Shown one piece after another: positions 1-5,039 of a stretch of 5,039 bases of DNA. The stretch's first letter is position 1. Each line of letters starts with the position of its first letter. A model generated the notes under the pieces. That model was not told the DNA's origin. It was given only the letters and a program-made list of their open reading frames with translations, and searched no databases. The position numbers and the translations under genes were made by a program. This DNA is from Akkermansia muciniphila (GTDB lineage: Bacteria > Verrucomicrobiota > Verrucomicrobiia > Verrucomicrobiales > Akkermansiaceae), in contig CALPMD020000122.1 in assembly GCA_943324575.2 (NCBI GenBank), positions 1 to 5,039 of the forward strand, in the 5' to 3' direction.

Positions 1-1
1 A

Positions 2-547
2 ATCCACCTAAAGGCCGCGCTGATGTTTGTAGTTTCCGGCATGGTCGGTGCAGTCGGCGGGGCGCAGCTCACGCCGTTGGTTTCTGGGCGCGTGCTGATG
101 ATGATTTTCGCCGTACTCATGTTAGTCGTCGCCATCAACATGCTAAGGGGCTCGAAGATCGAGCCGTCGGCCACAGCGGAATGCCGCCCATTGCGCTGTC
201 TTCTTGCTGGTTTAGGCGTCGGCATGCTCACCGGCTTTATCGGCGTGGGCGGCGGCTTCCTGCTGATGCCCGCGCTGGTGAAGTTCGCTAAATTGCCACT
301 GCACATGGCGACTGGCACCTCACTGGCTATTATTTCATTCAATTCCGCAGCTGGGTTTGTCAGTCATTTCGGCGAAGCTCCGCCGCGCTGGACTTTGGCC
401 TTCGTGTTCGCTGGCATCGCAACGGCTGGGGTGCTCATCGGTTCGAGCTTCGCCAAGCGCTTACCGGTTGCTCGGCTTCGCCAAGTATTCGCCTTCATGG
501 TCATCGTGACTGGCACATTCGTGCTGTGGCAAAGCTGGACAAAATAA
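2..547 (+). CDS. TauE/SafE-family membrane transporter, 5'-truncated by the window edge
   Basis: This is the C-terminal part (181 codons visible) of a TauE/SafE (sulfite exporter/DUF81) inner-membrane permease. Members export or import small sulfur- or carbon-containing anions; the substrate cannot be told from sequence. The reading frame is open to the left edge, so the ATG at 23 is probably internal: full-length members have about 250 residues and two repeated halves. The visible part begins near the end of the first half, with a hydrophobic stretch around MMIFAVLMLVVAINML. The second half opens with the family hallmark GFIGVGGGFLLMPALV, followed by GTSLAIISFNSAAGF. Two more hydrophobic segments follow (LAFVFAGIATAGVLIGSSFA and VFAFMVIVTGTFVLW), and the protein ends in a short polar tail, SWTK, before TAA. 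The missing first half should lie just upstream. Family assignment is confident; substrate and partners are unknown. Confidence 0.88.
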   Translation: MHLKAALMFVVSGMVGAVGGAQLTPLVSGRVLMMIFAVLMLVVAINMLRGSKIEPSATAECRPLRCLLAGLGVGMLTGFIGVGGGFLLMPALVKFAKLPLHMATGTSLAIISFNSAAGFVSHFGEAPPRWTLAFVFAGIATAGVLIGSSFAKRLPVARLRQVFAFMVIVTGTFVLWQSWTK

Positions 548-675
548 TTGAGCTAGCCGCTTGAATTCGCGGCCCGCAGCTGCCGGCATAAATCTGGGTA
601 GCATCACCGACACAGCTTGAATGCCGCTAATCTCTCCGGCGGCTACACCACCTTCGGCCATATCAACACCCCGCT
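548..675 (+). pseudogene. Intergenic stretch with a possible decayed coding tail
   Basis: No intact gene lies between the transporter stop and the phosphatase stop. On the + strand the frame from 591 reads NLGSITDTA and ends at TGA 618-620. The frame shifted back by one base at about 617 continues as NAANLSGGYTTFGHINTPL and ends at TAA 677-679, overlapping the convergent phosphatase stop by two bases. Joined, the two pieces read like the C-terminal end of one protein with a one-base deletion. The GGYTTFGHI part faintly recalls the YTVFG segment of cyclophilin-type peptidyl-prolyl isomerases, but this is only a resemblance. There is no start codon or ribosome site. It could also be chance. No intrinsic terminator with a T-tract is visible for either flanking gene. 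Confidence 0.22.
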
Positions 676-2097
676 CTAACCCAGCATCTCCACCAAGTGG
701 CCGAAGACGTCGCTATTTTTCACCATGCCGCTAAATCGATCCGCTTGCGGGCCAATCGCCGAGATCAATGTGGGATCGGACGTATGCGTCGTGCCAGTCC
801 AGCCGATACCTGTGTGATTTCCTGCGAACTGACCCAGCAGCCCCTCCGGCTTGCTCAGTTGCTCGTTCCACTCGACGACCGGATGATTTTCAAAAATCTC
901 CATCAATGCCGCCGCTTCATCCGCTTTGAGGGCAAAACCCAGATGCTTCAAGATTAACGCCGTCAGCTGATCCGAGCTTCGTGGCGAGGTCTTCGCCCAC
1001 TCGGCAAAAAGTCTTTCGTGCGATGCCTTTAGCCCCCTGACATTGGCGAAGTGCTGGGTGCTGTCGACATAGCCGCTACCCATCCCATTCAGCCCAGGGT
1101 TGGAGTTGCCATGATCGCTGGTGACCACGAGTAATATATCGTCGCGATGACCAATCTGCACCATCACGTCCGCCAAGGCGTCGTCAAAGGCTAGCTGATC
1201 CCCCAGTAATGCGCCGATGTCATTGAGATGAGCTGCGTGATCGATACGCGCCCCCTCGATCTGCAAGAGAAATGGTTGGTCGCTGGCTAGGAAGCGACTC
1301 AGCGCCGCACGCGCCATTTCCGTGAGTGTGGGCACCTGTGCTGCGATCACCGAATCCTGATCGCGGTCGATGCTGAAGGGCAGATGGCCGCGAGTAAAAG
1401 TCCCTAACAGTTTTTCTCCGCGCGCTTCGAGCAACGCACTGCGACGATCAATAACGCCATAGCCCGCAGCCGCAAACTCCGCCGAAAGATCGCGGTGATC
1501 GGCTCGGTCAACGGCGCTAAAATGGCCTGAACCGCCGCCGAGAATCACATCGACACGGTTGAGATATTGCGGAGCGATGTCGTCTTCCTCCCCGCGCTTT
1601 GACACTGAAGCCGCGAATCCGGCGGGTGTCGCATGGGTGATCGTTGCCGTGCTAACCAGACCGATGCGGGCTCCTGTTTTTTTCAGAACTGCTGCAATCG
1701 GCGTCAGCGCCTTGCCGGCGGGGTTGACGTTGATCGAACCATTATTGACACGCTCACCCCCACCCCATGAGCTGGATGCCGCTGCAGAGTCAGTGACCAT
1801 GGAATTCGCCGATGCCGTGTCCATCAATCCACGGCTCGCGTTGCGATCATTGAGCAGCGACCACCACTGCGTCCCGCGCCGCCGAGTTAGCTTCGAGTAG
1901 GCCTCGGCCAATGTCAGCACGCCTGGGCTCATTCCGTCGGAAACCATAAAAACCACCCCGCGCACCTTGCGTGCGGGCCGAGCGGTGGGCTCCGCCGACG
2001 CCCTCAATCCTCCTAAAATTGCCGCGCCACCGAGCGTCGCCGCTTTCAACCAATCCCTGCGACCGACGTTAGAATTACTCCCGAGTGCTGATTTCAT
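676..2097 (-). CDS. Tat-exported alkaline phosphatase, PhoA family
   Basis: A 473-residue phosphomonoesterase (E. coli PhoA precursor is 471) that should release phosphate from organic phosphoesters outside the cytoplasmic membrane. The N-terminus carries a twin-arginine signal, RRDWLK at 13-18, then a hydrophobic stretch and a likely signal peptidase site after ASA (33-35), which implies export in folded form. The family's catalytic residues are visible: metal ligand D54 in MVSDGM; nucleophile S104 in VTDSAA; H155 and T157 in ITHATPAG; R168, aligning with phosphate-binding R166 of E. coli; E281, D286 and H290 in IEGARIDHAAH; D328 and H329 in TSDHGN; and H438 in GTTHTSDP. The positions of E. 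coli D153 and K328 are His here, as in many non-enterobacterial and animal enzymes. The ATG start has a weak AAGAG about 8 bases upstream and places the Tat motif correctly. It is divergent from parC. No Pho box is recognisable. It looks intact and functional. Confidence 0.95.
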   Translation of the reverse strand: MKSALGSNSNVGRRDWLKAATLGGAAILGGLRASAEPTARPARKVRGVVFMVSDGMSPGVLTLAEAYSKLTRRRGTQWWSLLNDRNASRGLMDTASANSMVTDSAAASSSWGGGERVNNGSINVNPAGKALTPIAAVLKKTGARIGLVSTATITHATPAGFAASVSKRGEEDDIAPQYLNRVDVILGGGSGHFSAVDRADHRDLSAEFAAAGYGVIDRRSALLEARGEKLLGTFTRGHLPFSIDRDQDSVIAAQVPTLTEMARAALSRFLASDQPFLLQIEGARIDHAAHLNDIGALLGDQLAFDDALADVMVQIGHRDDILLVVTSDHGNSNPGLNGMGSGYVDSTQHFANVRGLKASHERLFAEWAKTSPRSSDQLTALILKHLGFALKADEAAALMEIFENHPVVEWNEQLSKPEGLLGQFAGNHTGIGWTGTTHTSDPTLISAIGPQADRFSGMVKNSDVFGHLVEMLG

Positions 2098-2203
2098 GCA
2101 ACACTCTTAGCCTTCCGGTTTGATGACGGCAAGGCAGAGAGCGAAAATGATCTTGTCAGCTCAGGCTTGCACCGATGCTTCGGGTTAGTTAACTATCCAG
2201 CCC
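2098..2203. promoter_or_regulatory. Divergent promoter region between alkaline phosphatase and parC
   Basis: These 106 bases must hold the 5' signals of two genes transcribed away from each other. On the + strand, TTGCAC at 2167-2172 is a reasonable -35-like hexamer, followed after 17 bases by TAACTA (2190-2195), a poor -10. Transcription from it would begin only a few bases before the parC ATG, so the parC mRNA would be nearly leaderless. This fits the absence of a Shine-Dalgarno sequence before 2204. For the leftward gene, no -35/-10 pair better than three matches was found, and no repeated PhoB-type box. The hexamers are tentative; the regulatory role of the region follows from gene layout. 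Confidence 0.35.
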
Positions 2204-4186
2204 ATGACACACGATCCGGACGCACATGCTTCATTGGGAGAAATGTATTCCGACTATTTCCTCGATTACGCCAGCTACGTCATTCTCGAGCGCGCCGTGC
2301 CGCATCTGTACGACGGACTCAAGCCTGTCCAACGTCGTATCCTCCACTCGATGGACGAACTGGACGACGGCCGCTACAACAAGGTGGCGGGAATTGTTGG
2401 CAACACGATGAACTACCACCCACACGGCGACCAGTCGATTGGTGCGGCCATCGTCGGCCTTGGCCAAAAGGATCTGCTCATCGACACTCAGGGCAACTGG
2501 GGCAACACCCTAACGGGCGATGGCGCGGCCGCCCCGCGGTACATCGAAGCACGGCTGACGAAGTTCGCCAACGAGGTGGTCTTCAACCCAAAGACCACCA
2601 CTTGGCTGGCCAGTTACGACGGACGCCGCAAGGAGCCGGACACGCTGCCGGTGAAGTTCCCGCTGCTGCTGGCGCAAGGCGTCGAAGGCATCGCCGTCGG
2701 TCTTGCCTGCAAGATCCTGCCGCATAATTTCCACGAACTCATTGAAGCGTCGATCGCCGTCCTGCGTGATCAGCCGTTCACGCTGATTCCCGACTTCCCG
2801 ACGGCAGGCATCATGGACGCCGCTGAATACCGCGACGGCCTGCGCGGTGGCAAGATCCGGGTCCGCGCCCGCATCGCCACCGACAAAAAAGGCATCCTCC
2901 GCATCACCGAGATCCCCTTCGGCACCACCACCGGTGGACTCATGGAGTCGGTCGTCGCAGCTGCCGACAAAGGAAAAATCAAGATCGCCAAGATTGAGGA
3001 CAACACCGCAGCCCACGCCGACATCCTCGTCTATTTGCCTGCCGGTGCCGACCCCGAGCAGACGCGCGATGCACTCTACGCCTTCACTGATTGCGAATTG
3101 AGCATCTCGCCGAACGCTTGCGTCATCGTCGATGGCAAACCGCAGTTTCTCGGCATCTCAGAGATTCTTACCCGCACCACCTTCCATACCCGCAATCTGC
3201 TGGAAATGGAGTTGCAGATCAAACTAGCCGAGCTGGCCGAGAAGTGGCACTTTAGCTCGCTCGAAAAGATCTTCATCGAAAACCGCATCTACCGCGACAT
3301 CGAAGAATGCGAAACGTGGGAAGCCGTACTCAAGGCGATCGACGACGGCCTCAAGCCTTTCAAAAAAATCCTCAAGCGCGAAGTCACCCAAGACGACCTC
3401 GCCCGCCTCACGGAGATCAAGATCAAGCGCATTTCCAAGTTTGACTCTTTCAAGGCCGATGAGGAAATCCGTGGGCTCGAAAAACTCATAGACGAAACCG
3501 AAAAAAACCTCCGAAACCTCACTCGCTACACCATCCGCTGGTACGAAGAGCTCGCTAAAAAGTACGGCAAAGACCGCGAGCGTCGTACCGAGATCGCTTC
3601 ATTCGAGCGTGTGGATCGTATGCAAGTCGTCGCCGCTACCGAGACGCTTTACCTCGACGCTAAAAATGGTTTTGCGGGCTACGGTCTCAAAAAAGACGGC
3701 GAACCCGTCGAGAAATGTTCCACTATCGACGACCTGATCACCTTCACCCAAGACGGCAAAATGCGCGTCTTGAAGGTAGCCGACAAAGTCTTCGTCGGCC
3801 AAAAGCCCCTGCGCGTCGCCATCTTCCGAAAAGATGAAGACCTCATCTACTCGATGATTTACCGCGATGGCCGCGACGGCCCGATCCTCGCCAAGCGCTT
3901 CACCGTGGGCGGCATCACCCGCGACAAGGAATACAATCTCACCAAAGGCACGCCAGGCAGCCGCGTCCTCTACTTTGCCTTCCACAAGACCGCCGAAGAG
4001 AGCGCCGCCCAGATGTTGCTGGTCCACCTCAAGTCCGGGCTGCGCATGCGCAACCTGATCCGCCCCCTGCACTTCGCCGAGTTCGGTATCAAAAGCCGCT
4101 CAAGCGCGGGCAATCTCGTCACCAAACACGGCATCGAAAAAATCGTGAGGGCCCCGAAAGACTACGATCCTACTCTAGGTGCCTGA
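2204..4186 (+). CDS. parC: DNA topoisomerase IV / gyrase-like A subunit (ParC type)
   Basis: This is the DNA breakage-reunion subunit of a type IIA topoisomerase, which with a ParE/GyrB ATPase passes one duplex through another to decatenate or relax chromosomes. The N-terminal winged-helix and tower core runs from about residue 10 to 470. It has MYSDYFLDYASYVILERAVP, the VQRRI motif (42-46), HPHGD (72-76), and catalytic Y113 preceded by R112 in PRYIEARL. GIAVGLACKILPHN follows at 162-175. The wording (DDGRYNK, LLIDTQGNWGN, YDGRRKEP) matches the Bacteroidetes/Verrucomicrobia ParC group rather than enterobacterial GyrA. A short C-terminal domain (about 470-650) has blade-like repeats and no GyrA-box (QRRGGKG), arguing for topoisomerase IV over gyrase. 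At 660 residues it is shorter than E. coli ParC (752). ATG 2204 is the only usable start, because a stop (TAG 2186-2188) lies just upstream in frame. No parE neighbour is visible; the gene stands alone, divergent from the phosphatase and convergent with the YHS gene. It contains an in-phase A_AAA_AAC heptamer at 3502-3508. Confidence 0.95.
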   Translation: MTHDPDAHASLGEMYSDYFLDYASYVILERAVPHLYDGLKPVQRRILHSMDELDDGRYNKVAGIVGNTMNYHPHGDQSIGAAIVGLGQKDLLIDTQGNWGNTLTGDGAAAPRYIEARLTKFANEVVFNPKTTTWLASYDGRRKEPDTLPVKFPLLLAQGVEGIAVGLACKILPHNFHELIEASIAVLRDQPFTLIPDFPTAGIMDAAEYRDGLRGGKIRVRARIATDKKGILRITEIPFGTTTGGLMESVVAAADKGKIKIAKIEDNTAAHADILVYLPAGADPEQTRDALYAFTDCELSISPNACVIVDGKPQFLGISEILTRTTFHTRNLLEMELQIKLAELAEKWHFSSLEKIFIENRIYRDIEECETWEAVLKAIDDGLKPFKKILKREVTQDDLARLTEIKIKRISKFDSFKADEEIRGLEKLIDETEKNLRNLTRYTIRWYEELAKKYGKDRERRTEIASFERVDRMQVVAATETLYLDAKNGFAGYGLKKDGEPVEKCSTIDDLITFTQDGKMRVLKVADKVFVGQKPLRVAIFRKDEDLIYSMIYRDGRDGPILAKRFTVGGITRDKEYNLTKGTPGSRVLYFAFHKTAEESAAQMLLVHLKSGLRMRNLIRPLHFAEFGIKSRSSAGNLVTKHGIEKIVRAPKDYDPTLGA

Positions 4187-4187
4187 C

Positions 4188-4213
4188 CGAGGTTAGGACC
4201 TCGACTTAAGTCG
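4188..4213. other. Hairpin plus overlapping palindrome between convergent genes
   Basis: Immediately after the parC stop, CGAGGT (4188-4193) and ACCTCG (4198-4203) form a perfect 6-bp stem with loop TAGG. The last two bases of that stem start a perfect 12-nt palindrome, CGACTTAAGTCG (4202-4213), so the two structures compete. There is no T-tract on either side, so this is not a classic intrinsic terminator. It could end or protect transcripts of the convergent pair parC and the YHS gene, or be a protein-binding site. Function is inferred from position only. Confidence 0.4.
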
Positions 4214-4230
4214 CGAGAGATCGATGCTAA

Positions 4231-4560
4231 TTACTTTAGTTTCGATAGATACTTCGCGGGGTCCTTGGCAAATTCGGGCGCGCAGTTTTTACAGCAGAAT
4301 TGGATCTGCTGCCCTTCATAACCGATTTCAAAGGGCTTGCCCATTTCGTCAAGTTTTTCGCCGGAGACGAGACAGGTGTCTAGCGGATAGGGCTTGGCGG
4401 CGCACGGTGTTGCGGCCGCTACGACGATCTTCGGCTCATTTAGTTGGTCAATGATCTCTAAGAACACGCCTAGCTGCCGCTGCGCAACCTCTTCACTCCC
4501 GTCATGAAGCTCGTGGAAAAGAAGCTGACTGGCAGCAAAATTGCCAAGACCTACGACCAC
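4231..4560 (-). CDS. YHS-like cysteine-rich domain protein with a non-native N-terminus
   Basis: Residues 56-108 of this 109-residue reading frame (about 4395-4234) resemble small YHS-type domains found in secreted or periplasmic proteins of Planctomycetes and Verrucomicrobia. They run YPLDTCLVSG, then GKPFEIGYEGQ, FCCKNC and FAKDPAKYLSKL. Cysteines 63, 89, 90 and 93 look like a metal-binding set; the role is probably metal or copper/heme handling, but no substrate can be named. Residues 45-55 (IVVAAATPCAA) look like the end of a signal peptide, yet the N-terminal and hydrophobic core parts expected before it are missing. Upstream residues are polar, and their DNA reads on the other strand as the tail of an integrase. 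The gene thus seems to have lost its true start by recombination near 4420-4445. The frame remains open to a GTG at 4560; another GTG lies at 4467. There is no convincing ribosome site for either, and no in-frame ATG before residue 73. It is either a chimeric gene or a 5'-truncated pseudogene. Confidence 0.6.
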   Translation of the reverse strand: MVVGLGNFAASQLLFHELHDGSEEVAQRQLGVFLEIIDQLNEPKIVVAAATPCAAKPYPLDTCLVSGEKLDEMGKPFEIGYEGQQIQFCCKNCAPEFAKDPAKYLSKLK

Positions 4561-4740
4561 CCAAAAACGCCCTGTGATCGGATCCTAGCCCGCGACCAAG
4601 TCTCAGAGGAAACCAAGCAGTTGCTGAGGGCCAAACAGGAGGCACTGGACCCAATGAAACTCTCCGCAGTCATCGAAACCAAACTTCAGGCGATCCAGGC
4701 TCTCATTGAAGAGATCGAAGAGCCCGAGCCAAAGAAAGAA
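4447..4740 (+). mobile_element. Remnant of an rve-type integrase/transposase C-terminus
   Basis: Read in the frame of ATG 4504, the + strand gives LPLRNLFTPVMKLVEKK, then GSKIAKTYDHPKTPCDRIL, SEETKQLLRAK, ALDPMKL and a charged end at IEEIEEPEPKKE. This pattern is familiar from the region after the catalytic core in integrase-catalytic-domain (rve, DDE) transposases. Upstream in the same frame, VNDL and EHA extend the match, but stops interrupt at 4441-4443 (TAG), 4459-4461 (TAA) and 4471-4473 (TAG). The last sits where a tryptophan (TGG) is plausible and the TAA where a tyrosine codon is plausible. The DDE catalytic core is absent and no terminal inverted repeat is recognisable, so this is a dead fragment. 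Its left part lies antisense to the start of the YHS ORF. The limits are approximate. Family assignment is from motif memory, fairly confident. Confidence 0.6.
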
Positions 4741-4777
4741 GTCGGGCGGGAGAAGGCGAGGGTAGAGGATCCCCCGG

Positions 4778-4951
4778 CGCGACCTCGATCCCGAAGCCTA
4801 CGACTGGTACACCGATCTGCGCAAATACGGCAGCGTCCCCCACGCCGGCTTTGGCCTGGGCTTCGAACGTTTGCTGATGTTCGTCACCGGCATGGCCAAC
4901 ATCCGCGACGTCATCCCCTTCGCCAGGACACCCGGCCACTGCGAGTTCTAA
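4778..4951 (+). pseudogene. asnS: 3' fragment of asparaginyl-tRNA synthetase
   Basis: The last 57 codons of asnS are present: [18 protein letters not shown], then [25 protein letters not shown] and ARTPGHCEF, ending in TAA 4949-4951. The GFGLGFERL segment is class II synthetase motif 3, whose arginine contacts ATP, and the ending matches the normal AsnS C-terminus (compare DVIPFPRTP). Upstream the same frame meets TAG at 4763-4765 after only a few unrelated codons, so about 400 residues, including the tRNA-binding domain and motifs 1 and 2, are missing. The piece cannot work. Its well-preserved codons suggest a recent break or partial duplication; a full copy must exist elsewhere if the cell relies on AsnS, unless it makes Asn-tRNA by the amidotransferase route. 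Confidence 0.88.
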
Positions 4952-4962
4952 GCCAAGGAGTA

Positions 4963-4976
4963 CCGGCTTCAGCCGG
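4963..4976. repeat. Short GC-rich palindrome
   Basis: CCGGCT (4963-4968) and AGCCGG (4971-4976) form a perfect 6-bp inverted repeat with a two-base centre TC, 12 bases after the asnS stop. Its right half overlaps the smaller palindrome AGCCGGCT (4971-4978). Such short GC-rich palindromes after genes are often dispersed REP-like repeats, but with a single copy in the window this cannot be shown. It could also assist transcript ending for the asnS tail. Confidence 0.35.
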
Positions 4977-4991
4977 CTCTTCATCGCAGAC

Positions 4992-5028
4992 AAAAAAAGA
5001 GCCCGGCTCCAATTGCTTGGAGCCGGGC
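4992..5028 (-). terminator. Intrinsic terminator for leftward transcription
   Basis: GCCCGGCTCC (5001-5010) pairs perfectly with GGAGCCGGGC (5019-5028). Two A-T pairs extend the stem to 12 bp, leaving a TTGC loop. On the - strand the stem is followed, two bases later, by seven T (A-tract at 4992-4998 on +), the classic Rho-independent layout. It therefore ends a gene transcribed from the right, outside the window. On the + strand only ATATACC follows, so termination of the asnS remnant here would be weak. Confidence 0.82.
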
Positions 5029-5039
5029 ATATACCTGGC

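Noticed and set aside
556..573. GCCGC/GCGGC inverted repeat after the transporter as a terminator
   Set aside because: Only a 5-bp stem with an 8-base loop and no T-tract.
461..661. 66-codon - strand ORF across the transporter end and intergenic region
   Set aside because: Half of it is antisense to the TauE/SafE gene and the rest has no motif or ribosome site.
697..957. 86-codon + strand ORF inside the phosphatase gene
   Set aside because: It is antisense to a well-conserved phosphatase coding region and shows no family motif; a frame shadow.
1677..1683. Seven-T run within the phosphatase gene as a phase-variable tract or slippery site
   Set aside because: Seven bases is short for phase variation, and in the coding sense the codons are AAA AAA ACA, so the A_AAA_AAC heptamer is out of phase.
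2167..2727. 186-codon + strand ORF overlapping the start of parC
   Set aside because: It starts at a TTG within the likely promoter, and its Arg/Gln-rich composition is that of an out-of-frame reading of parC.
3599..4072. 157-codon - strand ORF antisense to the parC 3' end
   Set aside because: It mirrors parC codons, is rich in Val, Asp, Glu and Gly as antisense frames of GC-rich genes tend to be, and has no recognisable domain.
4703..4993. 96-codon - strand ORF over the asnS fragment
   Set aside because: It is antisense to recognisable AsnS sequence and has no independent features.
1..5039. CRISPR array, tRNA or rRNA gene, phage-defence or toxin-antitoxin system
   Set aside because: No regularly spaced repeats, no cloverleaf or rRNA signature, and no recognised defence or toxin family was found on either strand.

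Overview
This window looks like a piece of a moderately GC-rich bacterial chromosome. The best guess is a Verrucomicrobiota-like organism. That guess rests on a Bacteroidetes/Verrucomicrobia-style ParC, a Tat-exported alkaline phosphatase and a small YHS-type cysteine protein, with weak or absent Shine-Dalgarno sequences. The phylum assignment is inference from protein style only; no rRNA or other taxonomic marker is present.

Left to right: (1) positions 2-547 (+) hold the C-terminal two thirds of a TauE/SafE-family membrane transporter, cut by the window edge. (2) Positions 548-675 have no intact gene but contain what looks like a frameshifted tail of an unidentified coding sequence. (3) Positions 676-2097 (-) encode a complete PhoA-family alkaline phosphatase with a twin-arginine signal peptide and a full catalytic set. 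(4) A 106-bp divergent intergenic region (2098-2203) separates it from (5) positions 2204-4186 (+), a 660-residue type IIA topoisomerase A subunit of ParC type. (6) A 44-bp convergent gap carries a hairpin and an overlapping 12-nt palindrome. (7) Positions 4231-4560 (-) form an ORF whose C-terminal half is a YHS-like cysteine-rich domain and whose N-terminal part does not look native.

The right end (about 4430-4951) is a mosaic of gene fragments. The + strand, antisense to the start of the YHS ORF, reads as the C-terminus of an rve-type integrase/transposase with three in-frame stops near its left end. A few dozen bases later, in another frame, lie the last 57 codons of asparaginyl-tRNA synthetase. 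A palindrome and a strong intrinsic terminator facing left (4992-5028) close the window, so a leftward gene probably lies just beyond the right edge.

The intact genes (alkaline phosphatase, topoisomerase subunit, transporter) are not an obvious functional unit: orientations alternate and no operon is visible. I do not see a convincing new biological system. The items most worth checking are the recombination mosaic at 4400-4951, the loss of both usual quinolone-contact residues in ParC, and a correctly phased A_AAA_AAC slippery heptamer in parC.
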